From: Deltaproteobacteria bacterium | GTDB lineage: Bacteria > Desulfobacterota > Desulfomonilia > UBA1062 | Direction: 5' to 3' | DNA: 14,124 nucleotides | Assembly: GCA_023230665.1 (NCBI GenBank) | Contig: JALNWY010000070.1 | Coordinates: forward strand, 1 to 14,124 | Shown here: positions 5,998-13,343 of the stretch, one piece after another | Layout: each line of letters opens with the position of its first letter | How positions within the stretch are numbered: position 1 is the stretch's first letter | The notes under the pieces: generated by a model | Told to the model about the DNA's origin: nothing | The model's database searches: none | What the model saw: only the letters and a program-made list of their open reading frames with translations | Position numbers and translations under genes: made by a program

Positions 5998-8454
5998 ATG
6001 TCCGCGTCTTTTAAGCCAAGCAAGTTCAGGTATGTAAGTGATCCGCCGGTGACAACGGTGCCGTTCGGCATCGAGGTGGACAAGGACAAGTGCATCGGCT
6101 GCAGCGTGTGCGTCAAGCAGTGCCCGGTCCAGTGCATAGAAATGGTTCCCCGGAAGCAGGCTTCCGCCAAGCAGCAGGCCGCATGCCAGTATCACTGCCC
6201 GGCCATGACGGACATCAGGGGGAGCATGCAGCTGCTCTCCAGAGGCGGCTCGTATGAGGATGCCTGGAGAATGATCGTAGAGACAAACCCCATGCCTGCA
6301 GTAACCGGCAGGGTTTGCCCGCACCCCTGTGAGGATTCATGCAACCGGTGCGGTGTGGATACGCCGCTCAACATCCACGCTATGGAGCGGTTTATCGGGG
6401 ATTATGCCATCCGGAAGGGGCTTTCCTTTGAGAAGCCTGCCCAGGTGGTGAACGAGCACGTCGCAGTGGTGGGGTCCGGGCCCTCCGGCATGTCCTGCGC
6501 TTATCATCTCGCCAGGCAGGGATACCGGGTGACCGTGTTTGAATCGGCTTCAAGACCGGGCGGCATGCTCACTTGGGCCATCCCGCGCTACCGGCTGCCC
6601 GAGGCCGTGGTACAGAGCGAGATCAAGCGGATCATGGACCTCGGTGTCACCCTGAAGCTGAACACCACCGTGGGCAGAGACATCCTTCTCGATGATCTGA
6701 AGAAGGAGTTCAAGGCGGTCTATATGGCCCCGGGCGCACAGAACAGCGTAGCGCTCGGCGTGAAGGGCGAAGACTCCGGCAATGTTCATTCAGGCATGGA
6801 CTATCTCCGGTCCATAAAGGAAAACAAGCCGCTCAAGCTCGGCAAGAGGGTCATTGTCATAGGCGGAGGAAACACCGCTCTCGACGCGGCGCGCTGCGCA
6901 CAGAGGACAGGCTCGGATGTCACTATCCTCTACAGAAGGACCATCGCAGAGATGCCCGCGCATGCCTCCGAAGTAAAGGCCGCCATCGATGAAGGGGTGA
7001 AGATCGAGTTTCTGTGTGCACCCGTGCAGATATTGAAAGACGGAAAAGCGGCAAAGGCCCTCTGCCAAAGGATGGAACTCGGAGATCCCGATGCATCGGG
7101 CCGGCCAAAGCCGGTCCCTGTCAAGGGAAGCGAGTTTGACATCGCCTTTGATACACTCATCGCTGCAGTGGGTCAGGTTCTCAAACCCGAGGGGTTTGAA
7201 CCATTGCTCGGCTCGTCCTGGTTCACGACGGATGTCATGGGGAATACCGGCCAGAAGGGCGTTTTTGCAGGAGGCGACGCGGCAAAGGGTCCGGGACTGG
7301 TATCGGAGGCTATCGGAGCGGGGAGAAACGCTGCCGTGGCTATTGATGCGTTCATCAGGGGCAAGAAGGCAGCACTGCCCGAGGTGAAGGAAATCGAGTA
7401 TACGGGCGTTCCCTTCCCCGAGGTCAAGAAGGCGGATCGAAACGAAGCTGCCGACATCCCGGTAAAACAGAGGCTCAACCGGCCCGACATGGAGGTCGGC
7501 GCCGCATTGAACAGCGGGCAGGCATTGTCCGAGCCCAAGAGGTGTCTCGGCTGCGGCCTGAACGAACCGAATTTCGCTGGTGTTCAATACTTCGGGAAGA
7601 TCTGCATCGCCTGTCACAACTGCCAGGCGGTCTGCCCGCAGGAAGCCCTGGTATTCCCGCATTTCTACAGGGTGGACAAAGGCAGGTTTGCCTACGACAT
7701 GGACTATCCCGCGCCGGGCCTCGGATTTCCCAATCCCCTCCAGCTGGAAAAACCTGTCCCTTTAAGCGAGATAGACGACAGGCTCACCGGGGTGGAGAAG
7801 GTGCTCTACCGCAGGCGCTCCGTGCGGGTATACAAAGACCGGCCCGTGCCCAAGGAGCTCATCAGCCGGGTCATCGAGGCGGGCAGGTTCGCGCCCTCGG
7901 CGGGCAACTGCCAGGGGTGGAAGTTCGTGGTGGTCACAGACAGGCAGTTCCTCAAAGACCTGTCGGATTCTTCCATGAAGTTCCTCGGCATCTTCACCAA
8001 GCTCTACCAGGGCAAGGGAGCAGGCTTTTCCCTGCTGAAGAAGGCCCTGGCCTTTCTCAAGCCCAACTCCATCGATCAGAGGCCCATGGTGGCGATCCAG
8101 GGCACGCTTGCTCCCAGGTTCGGCGAGGGCATGGCGCACTGCCTCTTCAATGCGCCTGTTGCCATATTCCTCCTGAAGCACAGCATGCATATCTCAGAGC
8201 CCGAGCTCGGCATGGGGATTCTGGGTCAGAACATGGTGCTGACGGCGCATTCGCTCGGCCTGGGAACCTGTTATGTGGGGTTTGCGGCCAACGCCCTGAA
8301 CCTCGATCCCATCACCAAAAGGAAGTTCGGTAAGAGGCTGGGTCTTACGTGGCCCTACAACTCCGTGTCAATCGTCATCACCATGGGCTATCCCGCAGTG
8401 CAGGTAGACAGGCCTGTCGACCGCGAGTTCCCCCGGATCACGTGGGTGGAATAG
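5998..8454 (+). CDS. Ferredoxin / GltD-like NAD(P)H-FAD oxidoreductase / ferredoxin / nitroreductase fusion protein
   Basis: 818 aa, one uninterrupted frame. Order: a [4Fe-4S] ferredoxin motif C32-x2-C35-x2-C38-x3-C42; a GltD-type N-terminal Fe-S region (C63, C67, then C107, C111, C115, C118); an FAD-binding Rossmann motif VVGSGPSGMS (158-167); an NAD(P)-binding motif VIGGGNTALD (287-296) with LYRR at 311-314; the FAD closing motif FAGGDAAKGPG (423-433); a second Fe-S segment with C516, C519 and C536-x2-C539-x2-C542-x3-C546-P; and an FMN nitroreductase domain from about 600 to 818 (YRRRSVRVYKDRP, FAPSAGNCQGW, GLGTCYVGF). The first part resembles the glutamate synthase beta chain and NfnB-type flavoproteins. 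The layout suggests electron flow NAD(P)H-FAD-[4Fe-4S]-FMN within one chain (inference). In this operon it may accept electrons from the acyl-CoA dehydrogenases or reduce an unsaturated or aromatic intermediate. No signal peptide, so cytoplasmic. Start ATG is preceded by AAAAAAGGGGG. Confidence 0.92.
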   Translation: MSASFKPSKFRYVSDPPVTTVPFGIEVDKDKCIGCSVCVKQCPVQCIEMVPRKQASAKQQAACQYHCPAMTDIRGSMQLLSRGGSYEDAWRMIVETNPMPAVTGRVCPHPCEDSCNRCGVDTPLNIHAMERFIGDYAIRKGLSFEKPAQVVNEHVAVVGSGPSGMSCAYHLARQGYRVTVFESASRPGGMLTWAIPRYRLPEAVVQSEIKRIMDLGVTLKLNTTVGRDILLDDLKKEFKAVYMAPGAQNSVALGVKGEDSGNVHSGMDYLRSIKENKPLKLGKRVIVIGGGNTALDAARCAQRTGSDVTILYRRTIAEMPAHASEVKAAIDEGVKIEFLCAPVQILKDGKAAKALCQRMELGDPDASGRPKPVPVKGSEFDIAFDTLIAAVGQVLKPEGFEPLLGSSWFTTDVMGNTGQKGVFAGGDAAKGPGLVSEAIGAGRNAAVAIDAFIRGKKAALPEVKEIEYTGVPFPEVKKADRNEAADIPVKQRLNRPDMEVGAALNSGQALSEPKRCLGCGLNEPNFAGVQYFGKICIACHNCQAVCPQEALVFPHFYRVDKGRFAYDMDYPAPGLGFPNPLQLEKPVPLSEIDDRLTGVEKVLYRRRSVRVYKDRPVPKELISRVIEAGRFAPSAGNCQGWKFVVVTDRQFLKDLSDSSMKFLGIFTKLYQGKGAGFSLLKKALAFLKPNSIDQRPMVAIQGTLAPRFGEGMAHCLFNAPVAIFLLKHSMHISEPELGMGILGQNMVLTAHSLGLGTCYVGFAANALNLDPITKRKFGKRLGLTWPYNSVSIVITMGYPAVQVDRPVDREFPRITWVE

Positions 8455-8505
8455 ACCATGGAAATGAGAGGCCCCTGCCTGCATGAGCTGATGGCGAGAA
8501 GCCTC

Positions 8506-8540
8506 TCCGGCCCGGCCGGACCTGAAGACGCAGCCGGGCC
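8506..8540 (+). repeat. GC-rich inverted repeats before the acyl-CoA dehydrogenase gene
   Basis: Two overlapping foldbacks are visible: TCCGGCC/GGCCGGA around a single base (8506-8520), and GGCCCGGC at 8509-8516 pairing with GCCGGGCC at 8533-8540 across 16 nt. The second is followed by TTATTG, only a poor T-run. They could compete with each other and might act as a weak terminator or processing signal between operon genes. Confidence 0.35.
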
Positions 8541-8607
8541 TTATTGAATGAACCAAGCGGTTTTTATGAACAATATTTATGACAATACAGAGTCAAAAGG
8601 AGGACGT

Positions 8608-10113
8608 ATGCTGAAACGATCAAAGGTGAGGTCATACATAGAGAGATTTCCCCGCTTTGAGGATGAAAGCCTTTCCCTGTATTATGCGCCCAGGATGCCC
8701 AAGGCCATGATCAGGGAGACCGAGGAAGCGGTCGCACTGGCGCGCAAATTCAACGACGAGGTGGCGCGTCCCCTGGCGCTCGAACTCGACCGGAAGACTC
8801 ATGAAAACCCGGACTACCTTCCGGCGGAGCTGGTAAAGAAGGCGAATGAATGGGGCTTCTACACCATGTGGATCCCGAAACTCTTCGGCGGAAAGGGTTT
8901 CAACATGCCGTCCATCTCGTACTTTCTTGAAGAAGTCGGATCGGCCTGTGTCGGCATCGCGAACGTGATCGGCGTGCATTATCTCGGAATGGCGGCCTGC
9001 ATGATGTTGTCCAACACTAGGATCATCAAAAAGGTGATGAGCGATGTGGTCGAAGGCGAGAAGACCGGAGAGCCATGCCTCATTTCATACTGCATCACCG
9101 AACCCACGGCAGGCACCGACGTAGAGGAGGTGGACCTGGAGGCAAAGGGCAGGTTGGGATGCCACGCCAGGAAGGTTGCCGGAGGCTACATCCTCAACGG
9201 CAGCAAGATCTTCATCTCCAATGGGCACTATTCGACGTGGAACGTTGTGTATGCGTATGCCGACCTGAAAAGAGGCGCCGACACCAAGGTGGCCCTGATG
9301 GTGAAGCGGGGCATGAAAGGTTTTTCCCTTGGCACCCATGAGAACAAGATGGGCCAGCGAGTCTGTCCGGCCAGCGTGCTGAATTTCGAGGACTGTTTTG
9401 TTCCGGACGAACTGGTGGCCATGGATCCGGATATCATCAAATCCTTTACGAAGAGGTCTCCCCGTGACGTGAACATGCAGCACATCGATTATGTCTTCTC
9501 CATCTCGCGGGCAGGAGTGGGCGCATTCGGCATCGGGGCCGCGCGCGGGGCCTTCGAGGCCGCCCTCAAATATGCGAACGAGACCGAGATCGACGGCAAG
9601 CCAATGGTCACATATGAGTGGGTGCAGTGCAGGCTGGCTGAGATGTACGCCAACGTGCGCCTCGGCAGGCTTGCATACACCGAGGCCAACCTGGCGAACC
9701 AGCACCGGGGTGCCTACAACCTCCTCCAGATGAAGCCTATCTACTACTACCTGAGGTATTTGCCTGGATCTTACTTCAAAAAGATCATCGCGCCTTTGCT
9801 CGACAAACCCATCGCCACCTGGATCTTGAGCAAGTGGTACATTGACTGGCAAAAGCCGAAGGACCAGCACCTGACCACTGGTCTGGCTTCCATGGCCAAG
9901 TTCTCGTGCACCGACTTCGGGGTCAGGAACTGCCAGATGGCCCTTGAGCTCATGGGCAAGGATGGCCTAAGGCAGGACAGCGGCGCCGAGAAGATCATCC
10001 GTGACGCCAAGCTCCTCCAGATCTACGAGGGAACCAACCAGCTCAACCGGATCAATCTGTTCAAATCCATCGTTGCCCCTACCTGCCCCAAGGCAACGTT
10101 CTTTGAAGAATAA
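8608..10113 (+). CDS. Acyl-CoA dehydrogenase, catalytic-type subunit with C-terminal-domain insertion
   Basis: 501 aa from ATG 8608, chosen because AAGGAGG (8597-8603) stands 4 nt before it; an in-frame ATG at 8548 lacks such a site. N-terminal helices run to about 150, then the FAD/substrate motif CITEPTAGTD (Asp171) and a GSKIFISNG match to the GxKxWITNG motif. The C-terminal domain ends in RDAKLLQIYEGTNQLNR, where Glu474 occupies the position of the catalytic base of medium/short-chain acyl-CoA dehydrogenases. The protein is about 110 aa longer than a standard family member; roughly 50 aa (about 366-417), rich in Y, L, I and W, are inserted between two helices of the C-terminal domain. It should form an alpha,beta double bond in an acyl-CoA using FAD and pass electrons to an unidentified acceptor; no ETF is encoded here. 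The next gene, 17 bp later, is a second, degenerate-looking family member. Confidence 0.92.
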   Translation: MLKRSKVRSYIERFPRFEDESLSLYYAPRMPKAMIRETEEAVALARKFNDEVARPLALELDRKTHENPDYLPAELVKKANEWGFYTMWIPKLFGGKGFNMPSISYFLEEVGSACVGIANVIGVHYLGMAACMMLSNTRIIKKVMSDVVEGEKTGEPCLISYCITEPTAGTDVEEVDLEAKGRLGCHARKVAGGYILNGSKIFISNGHYSTWNVVYAYADLKRGADTKVALMVKRGMKGFSLGTHENKMGQRVCPASVLNFEDCFVPDELVAMDPDIIKSFTKRSPRDVNMQHIDYVFSISRAGVGAFGIGAARGAFEAALKYANETEIDGKPMVTYEWVQCRLAEMYANVRLGRLAYTEANLANQHRGAYNLLQMKPIYYYLRYLPGSYFKKIIAPLLDKPIATWILSKWYIDWQKPKDQHLTTGLASMAKFSCTDFGVRNCQMALELMGKDGLRQDSGAEKIIRDAKLLQIYEGTNQLNRINLFKSIVAPTCPKATFFEE

Positions 10114-10130
10114 AATGAAGGAGGGACACC

Positions 10131-11264
10131 ATGCTGACCGCACTGAACAATGACCTGAAACCGTTTGAAGATCTCATAACCAAATTTTCCAGAGAAGAGC
10201 TCAAACCGCATGTCGAGGTACGCGACCGGTACCCCTTTGGAGATCTCGATGATGATGTCATCGAGGCGGGATTCCGCAAGATCTACGACCTGGGGTTCCT
10301 CGGCATCATGCTGCCCGAGAAGTATGCGGGCATCGGCCAGGGGATCAGCGCCATGTGCATGATGCTCGGGCATGTCGCCGAAGTGGACGCATCCTATTCC
10401 CTGATCATTTTTACGAGTGCCATGTCCCAGCAGGTCATCCTGAATGCTGATGCCGACGAAATAGCTGAGAAGATCTACCCAAAGGCCAAAGACGCAAAAG
10501 AGTATCTGGTCGCCTTCCCGTCATTCACCGATCCCGGAGAGTCGAAAGAACTGCCGACGGCTTCATTTTCCGGAAAAGACTACACGCTCACGGGAAAGCT
10601 CGATTATCTCGTCCTGGGCAGCTTCTCAAAATGGGCCGTCATACCGGCCAGGGTCGCCGGCAGGCAGGGCTATTCTTTCTTCCTCGCTGATCTCAATGGC
10701 AAGGGCGTCACAAAAAGCGATCCCATCTTCAGTCTCGGGCTCCATGCCTGCCCCATCATCGACATTTCGCTGAGCAGCGTGAGCGCCCGGATCATCGGTG
10801 AGGAAGGCAAAGGCGAAAGATATTTCGAGACAGCCTCGAAGATCATGCACGCGGCAGCTGCGGCCATCAATGCCGGCATCATGAGGGGATCCCTCAAGGA
10901 AGCTGTCGAGTATACCAAAGAGCGCGAGCAGGGCGGCAGGCCTGTCATCAACTGGTCAGAGGTGAGGATGCTCCTTGCGAACATGGCGATCAAATCAAAG
11001 GCTGCAGAGCTCTGCGTGACTCAGACCTGCAAGGCCATTGACGAGAACCTCAAGGACTGGGGCCGGACCAGCATAGCCTCAACGCTGCATGTCCATGACC
11101 TGGCGTGCGAGGTCGTCACCGACGGGGTCCAACTGCTGGGCGGCAACGGCTATATGAAGGACTACGGCCAGGAGAAGCGCTATCGCGACGCCCGGCAGGT
11201 CATGGCTCTGCTGGGTCTGGCCCCGCTCAAAAAACTGGCCCTCATCAAAGAGATCGCCGGATAA
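10131..11264 (+). CDS. Acyl-CoA dehydrogenase-like protein lacking the usual catalytic Glu
   Basis: 377 aa, normal family length, well placed behind AAGGAGGG (10118-10125). Family membership is clear from the N-terminal helices (DLGFLGIMLPEKYAGIGQG), the beta domain and the C-terminal DGVQLLGGNGYMKDYGQEKR. Two key sites differ from active enzymes. The TEPxAGSD motif is FTDPGESKE and the following WITN-type motif is LDYLVLGSFSKW. At the catalytic-base position the usual IYEGT reads ALLGL, so Glu is replaced by Leu361; the alternative Glu position used by isovaleryl/long-chain enzymes aligns, by eye, to a Ser. It is therefore probably a non-catalytic or altered partner of the preceding subunit, as in the alpha2beta2 FadE-type steroid acyl-CoA dehydrogenases of mycobacteria (family knowledge; pairing here is inference). 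An independent function with another acid/base is possible. Confidence 0.9.
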   Translation: MLTALNNDLKPFEDLITKFSREELKPHVEVRDRYPFGDLDDDVIEAGFRKIYDLGFLGIMLPEKYAGIGQGISAMCMMLGHVAEVDASYSLIIFTSAMSQQVILNADADEIAEKIYPKAKDAKEYLVAFPSFTDPGESKELPTASFSGKDYTLTGKLDYLVLGSFSKWAVIPARVAGRQGYSFFLADLNGKGVTKSDPIFSLGLHACPIIDISLSSVSARIIGEEGKGERYFETASKIMHAAAAAINAGIMRGSLKEAVEYTKEREQGGRPVINWSEVRMLLANMAIKSKAAELCVTQTCKAIDENLKDWGRTSIASTLHVHDLACEVVTDGVQLLGGNGYMKDYGQEKRYRDARQVMALLGLAPLKKLALIKEIAG

Positions 11265-11283
11265 CCGGCCTTAAAGCGATAGT

Positions 11284-12261
11284 ATGAAGCGCATCCTCAT
11301 CACCGGCGTTTCAGGATATTTCGGGCAGAGGCTTGTCCGCTTCTTCAGGGACAAGCCCGAAATCACGAGCATTACCGGAATCGATATCAGGCCGCCTTTG
11401 GTTGCGGACAACAAATTTGAATTTCTCCGGTGCGACGTCCGTGACGATCTGAACAGGCTCTTCCTGAAGAGGGACATCGACTGCGTCATTCATGCGGCCT
11501 ACATCCTCCCCCCGATCCATGATGTCGCATTGATGGAGGACATTAATGTGAACGGCACCAAGAATGTGCTGATCACTGCGGCCCGGCACGGGGTGAAACA
11601 GATCATGGACTGCTCCTCGAGCACTGCGTATGGGTTCCATCCCGACAACCCGCCCATGCTCACCGAGGAGAGCCCGCTGAGAGGGAATGAGGATTTTACC
11701 TATGCGAAGAACAAACTGGAGCTTGAAGCATGGGCGGATGAATTCAAAAGGATGTATCCCGACATCTCCCTGACGGTCATACGCCCCTGCTTTGTCGTGG
11801 GCCCCGGCTTTGCCAATCCACTGGCCAAACACATCTGCAAGAAGATAAGCATCCTGCCCTGGAAGACGGCCCCGATGCAGTTCATCCACGAGGATGACCT
11901 GGCGGAGATCATGTATCTTCTTCTGCAGCAGGGTAAGGCCGGGGTTTACAATCTTGCAGCCGACGGGACCATGGACGTCGAGGAGATGATACGCGCCCTG
12001 GGAGGCTGGCCTCTGAAGATGCCCATGTGGCTTCTCACTCCGTTGAACAGTCTCATGTGGGGCCTGAGGGTTTCCATTCTCACCGAGTTTCCCAACTCGA
12101 GCCTGAATCTGATACGATACCCCTGGATCGCAAGCAATGCCAAGGTCAAAAGGGATCTGGGATATTCATTCAAATACACCACGAGAACCGCTTTCGAGGA
12201 TTTTGCCTCATTTGTCAGGTCCCATGGCCGCAATCCCGTTACCGGGAAGATCTACTCGTAA
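11284..12261 (+). CDS. Extended SDR, NAD-dependent epimerase/dehydratase or 3beta-HSD-like
   Basis: 325 aa. An N-terminal Rossmann fold has TGVSGYFG (7-14) and an Asp at the end of beta 2 (ITGIDIR, Asp34), which favours NAD(H). The catalytic set is a Ser in DCSSSTAYG (about 111-113) and Y140-x3-K144 in YAKNK. RPCFVVGPG and FIHEDDLAEIMY further on are typical of the extended SDR/3beta-hydroxysteroid dehydrogenase group. It may oxidise or reduce a hydroxy/keto group of a CoA-bound or cyclic intermediate, or epimerise it; sugar metabolism is less likely given the operon. It starts 19 bp after the preceding stop, with only a weak Shine-Dalgarno (AAAGCGA), so translation may be coupled. A small foldback, GCCGG-ATAA-CCGGC (11256-11269), surrounds the upstream stop codon. 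Confidence 0.85.
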   Translation: MKRILITGVSGYFGQRLVRFFRDKPEITSITGIDIRPPLVADNKFEFLRCDVRDDLNRLFLKRDIDCVIHAAYILPPIHDVALMEDINVNGTKNVLITAARHGVKQIMDCSSSTAYGFHPDNPPMLTEESPLRGNEDFTYAKNKLELEAWADEFKRMYPDISLTVIRPCFVVGPGFANPLAKHICKKISILPWKTAPMQFIHEDDLAEIMYLLLQQGKAGVYNLAADGTMDVEEMIRALGGWPLKMPMWLLTPLNSLMWGLRVSILTEFPNSSLNLIRYPWIASNAKVKRDLGYSFKYTTRTAFEDFASFVRSHGRNPVTGKIYS

Positions 12262-12277
12262 AGAGGGAGATACCATC

Positions 12278-13156
12278 ATGAACATGTCATTGAAAGGAAA
12301 GAATGTCCTGGTGACCGGAGCATCCATGGGCATCGGCAAAGGGCTTTCCGAGTGTTTCGCCCGCCAGGGCGCTAATCTCGTTCTGGCGGATCTGGAATGC
12401 AGGAAGGGGCAGCTTGAGGCATGGGCTCAAGAGCTCGGGCATGCCTACGGCATCAAAGCATGGACGTTCCATGGGGACCTCACCGGCCCCAAGGGCCCTG
12501 AAAAGCTGTATGAGGATGTGACAGAGGCCGTTGCAGAGATCCACGTGCTGGTGAACAATGCCGGGGTTTGCTGGTTCGGCACATTCCCGGAAATGCCCAT
12601 GGAGAGGCTGGACACCATGATCATGCTGAACTGCCTGGCGTATGCGAAGATGAGCCGCCTCTTTCTGCCCGCCATGATCGAGCGGAACCAGGGCGGCATC
12701 CTGAACGTCTCGTCGGTATCGGCGTTCCTGCCCGTGCCTACACTGGCGCTCTATGCTGCGACCAAGGCCTTTACTCAGAGTTTCACCGAGGCCATGCGGG
12801 CCGAACTGCCCAAGGGGAGCAGGGTCGTCATCTCCACGCTCAACCCGCCCTTCACCAGGACTCGCCTCATTCACGACGCAGGGGTCCCGCAGGACTATAT
12901 CCCCATGGTGATGTCCTTCATGGGCGTAAAAGAGGTCGTCACTCCAGGGGCAAACGCCTTCGTGAAGGGAAAGGGGCGCTTCATCCCCGGCCTGCACAAC
13001 CGCATCTTCTATCTGGGTATTATCAGACTCATCCCCCACCGCATCCTGATCGCCCTGTCCCGGATACTCACCCTCAGGCTCTCCTCGTTCATTCCGGCAA
13101 CAATCCTGGGGCCTGTCATGAAAATGAGATTCAGGGGGAAAATGGGGTTGCAGTAG
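12278..13156 (+). CDS. Classical short-chain dehydrogenase/reductase
   Basis: 292 aa from ATG 12278, preceded by AAGAGGGAGA (12261-12270) at a normal distance. The same frame is open upstream to 12137, but that stretch lies within the epimerase gene in another frame and has no SDR sequence. Motifs: TGASMGIG (13-20), Asp38 after beta 2 suggesting NAD(H), LVNNAG (91-96), the catalytic Ser in NVSSVSAF (143-150) and Y159-x3-K163. The last about 60 residues are hydrophobic and basic (IFYLGIIRLIPHRILIAL and after), longer than the common 250-aa SDR core, like 17beta-HSD/acyl-reductase types that touch membranes. It likely acts on a hydroxyacyl- or ketoacyl-CoA or cyclic ketone in the operon's pathway. 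It is the last gene of the operon, followed by a palindromic hairpin sequence. Confidence 0.9.
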   Translation: MNMSLKGKNVLVTGASMGIGKGLSECFARQGANLVLADLECRKGQLEAWAQELGHAYGIKAWTFHGDLTGPKGPEKLYEDVTEAVAEIHVLVNNAGVCWFGTFPEMPMERLDTMIMLNCLAYAKMSRLFLPAMIERNQGGILNVSSVSAFLPVPTLALYAATKAFTQSFTEAMRAELPKGSRVVISTLNPPFTRTRLIHDAGVPQDYIPMVMSFMGVKEVVTPGANAFVKGKGRFIPGLHNRIFYLGIIRLIPHRILIALSRILTLRLSSFIPATILGPVMKMRFRGKMGLQ

Positions 13157-13162
13157 CCCGGA

Positions 13163-13184
13163 CCTTTACGCCCGGGCGTAAAGG
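13163..13184. terminator. Perfect 22-bp palindrome, probable bidirectional hairpin at operon end
   Basis: The half-site CCTTTACGCCC is followed directly by its reverse complement, beginning 7 bp after the last operon stop codon. The next gene is convergent, so a foldback serving both strands as a terminator fits. There is no T-run on either side, which is against a classical intrinsic terminator; a dimeric protein site would be the alternative. Confidence 0.45.
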
Positions 13185-13243
13185 CATATTCCGCGATCAG
13201 CCCCAGATGTCCGGCAACGCCGCGGCTTGGCAATCGCATACAC

Positions 13244-13294
13244 CCGTACACTAGAAAGCGGCGCCCCCTGTTCGTCCCCGCTTTTGCTGTACGG
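13244..13294. repeat. Nested interrupted palindrome, REP-like element candidate
   Basis: Outer arms CCGTAC (13244-13249) and GTACGG (13289-13294) enclose inner arms AAAGCGG (13255-13261) and CCGCTTT (13278-13284) with a C-rich loop. It lies in the 187-bp gap between convergent genes, 50 bp past the antiporter stop. The form, with AAAGCGG...CCCCGCTTT, recalls extragenic palindromic repeats scattered in some genomes. With a single copy in the window this cannot be settled; it may instead be the antiporter's terminator. Confidence 0.35.
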
Positions 13295-13343
13295 ATATGT
13301 GCTGCATCGCCTGCTGTTGGATGTCCGCTACCGGCAATATGGC

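Noticed and set aside
5530..6324. 264-codon minus-strand open frame spanning the thiolase/fusion gap
   Set aside because: It covers the ends of two well-supported plus-strand genes, and its proline/serine/arginine-rich product matches no known pattern.
6790..7662. Long open frame (290 codons) on the minus strand
   Set aside because: It lies fully antisense to the oxidoreductase fusion, has no domain-like sequence and no ribosome binding site; a by-product of GC-rich codon use.
7542..8333. 263-codon open frame on the plus strand
   Set aside because: It overlaps the fusion gene in another frame, and its low-complexity G/R/P/H-rich translation is typical of a shifted reading of a real gene.
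9085..9870. 261-codon minus-strand open frame
   Set aside because: Antisense to the first acyl-CoA dehydrogenase, whose motifs are intact; no family features.
12137..12277. Upstream in-frame extension of the classical SDR (47 codons)
   Set aside because: It overlaps the epimerase gene, contains no SDR sequence, and the ATG at 12278 has its own Shine-Dalgarno and begins just before the Rossmann motif.
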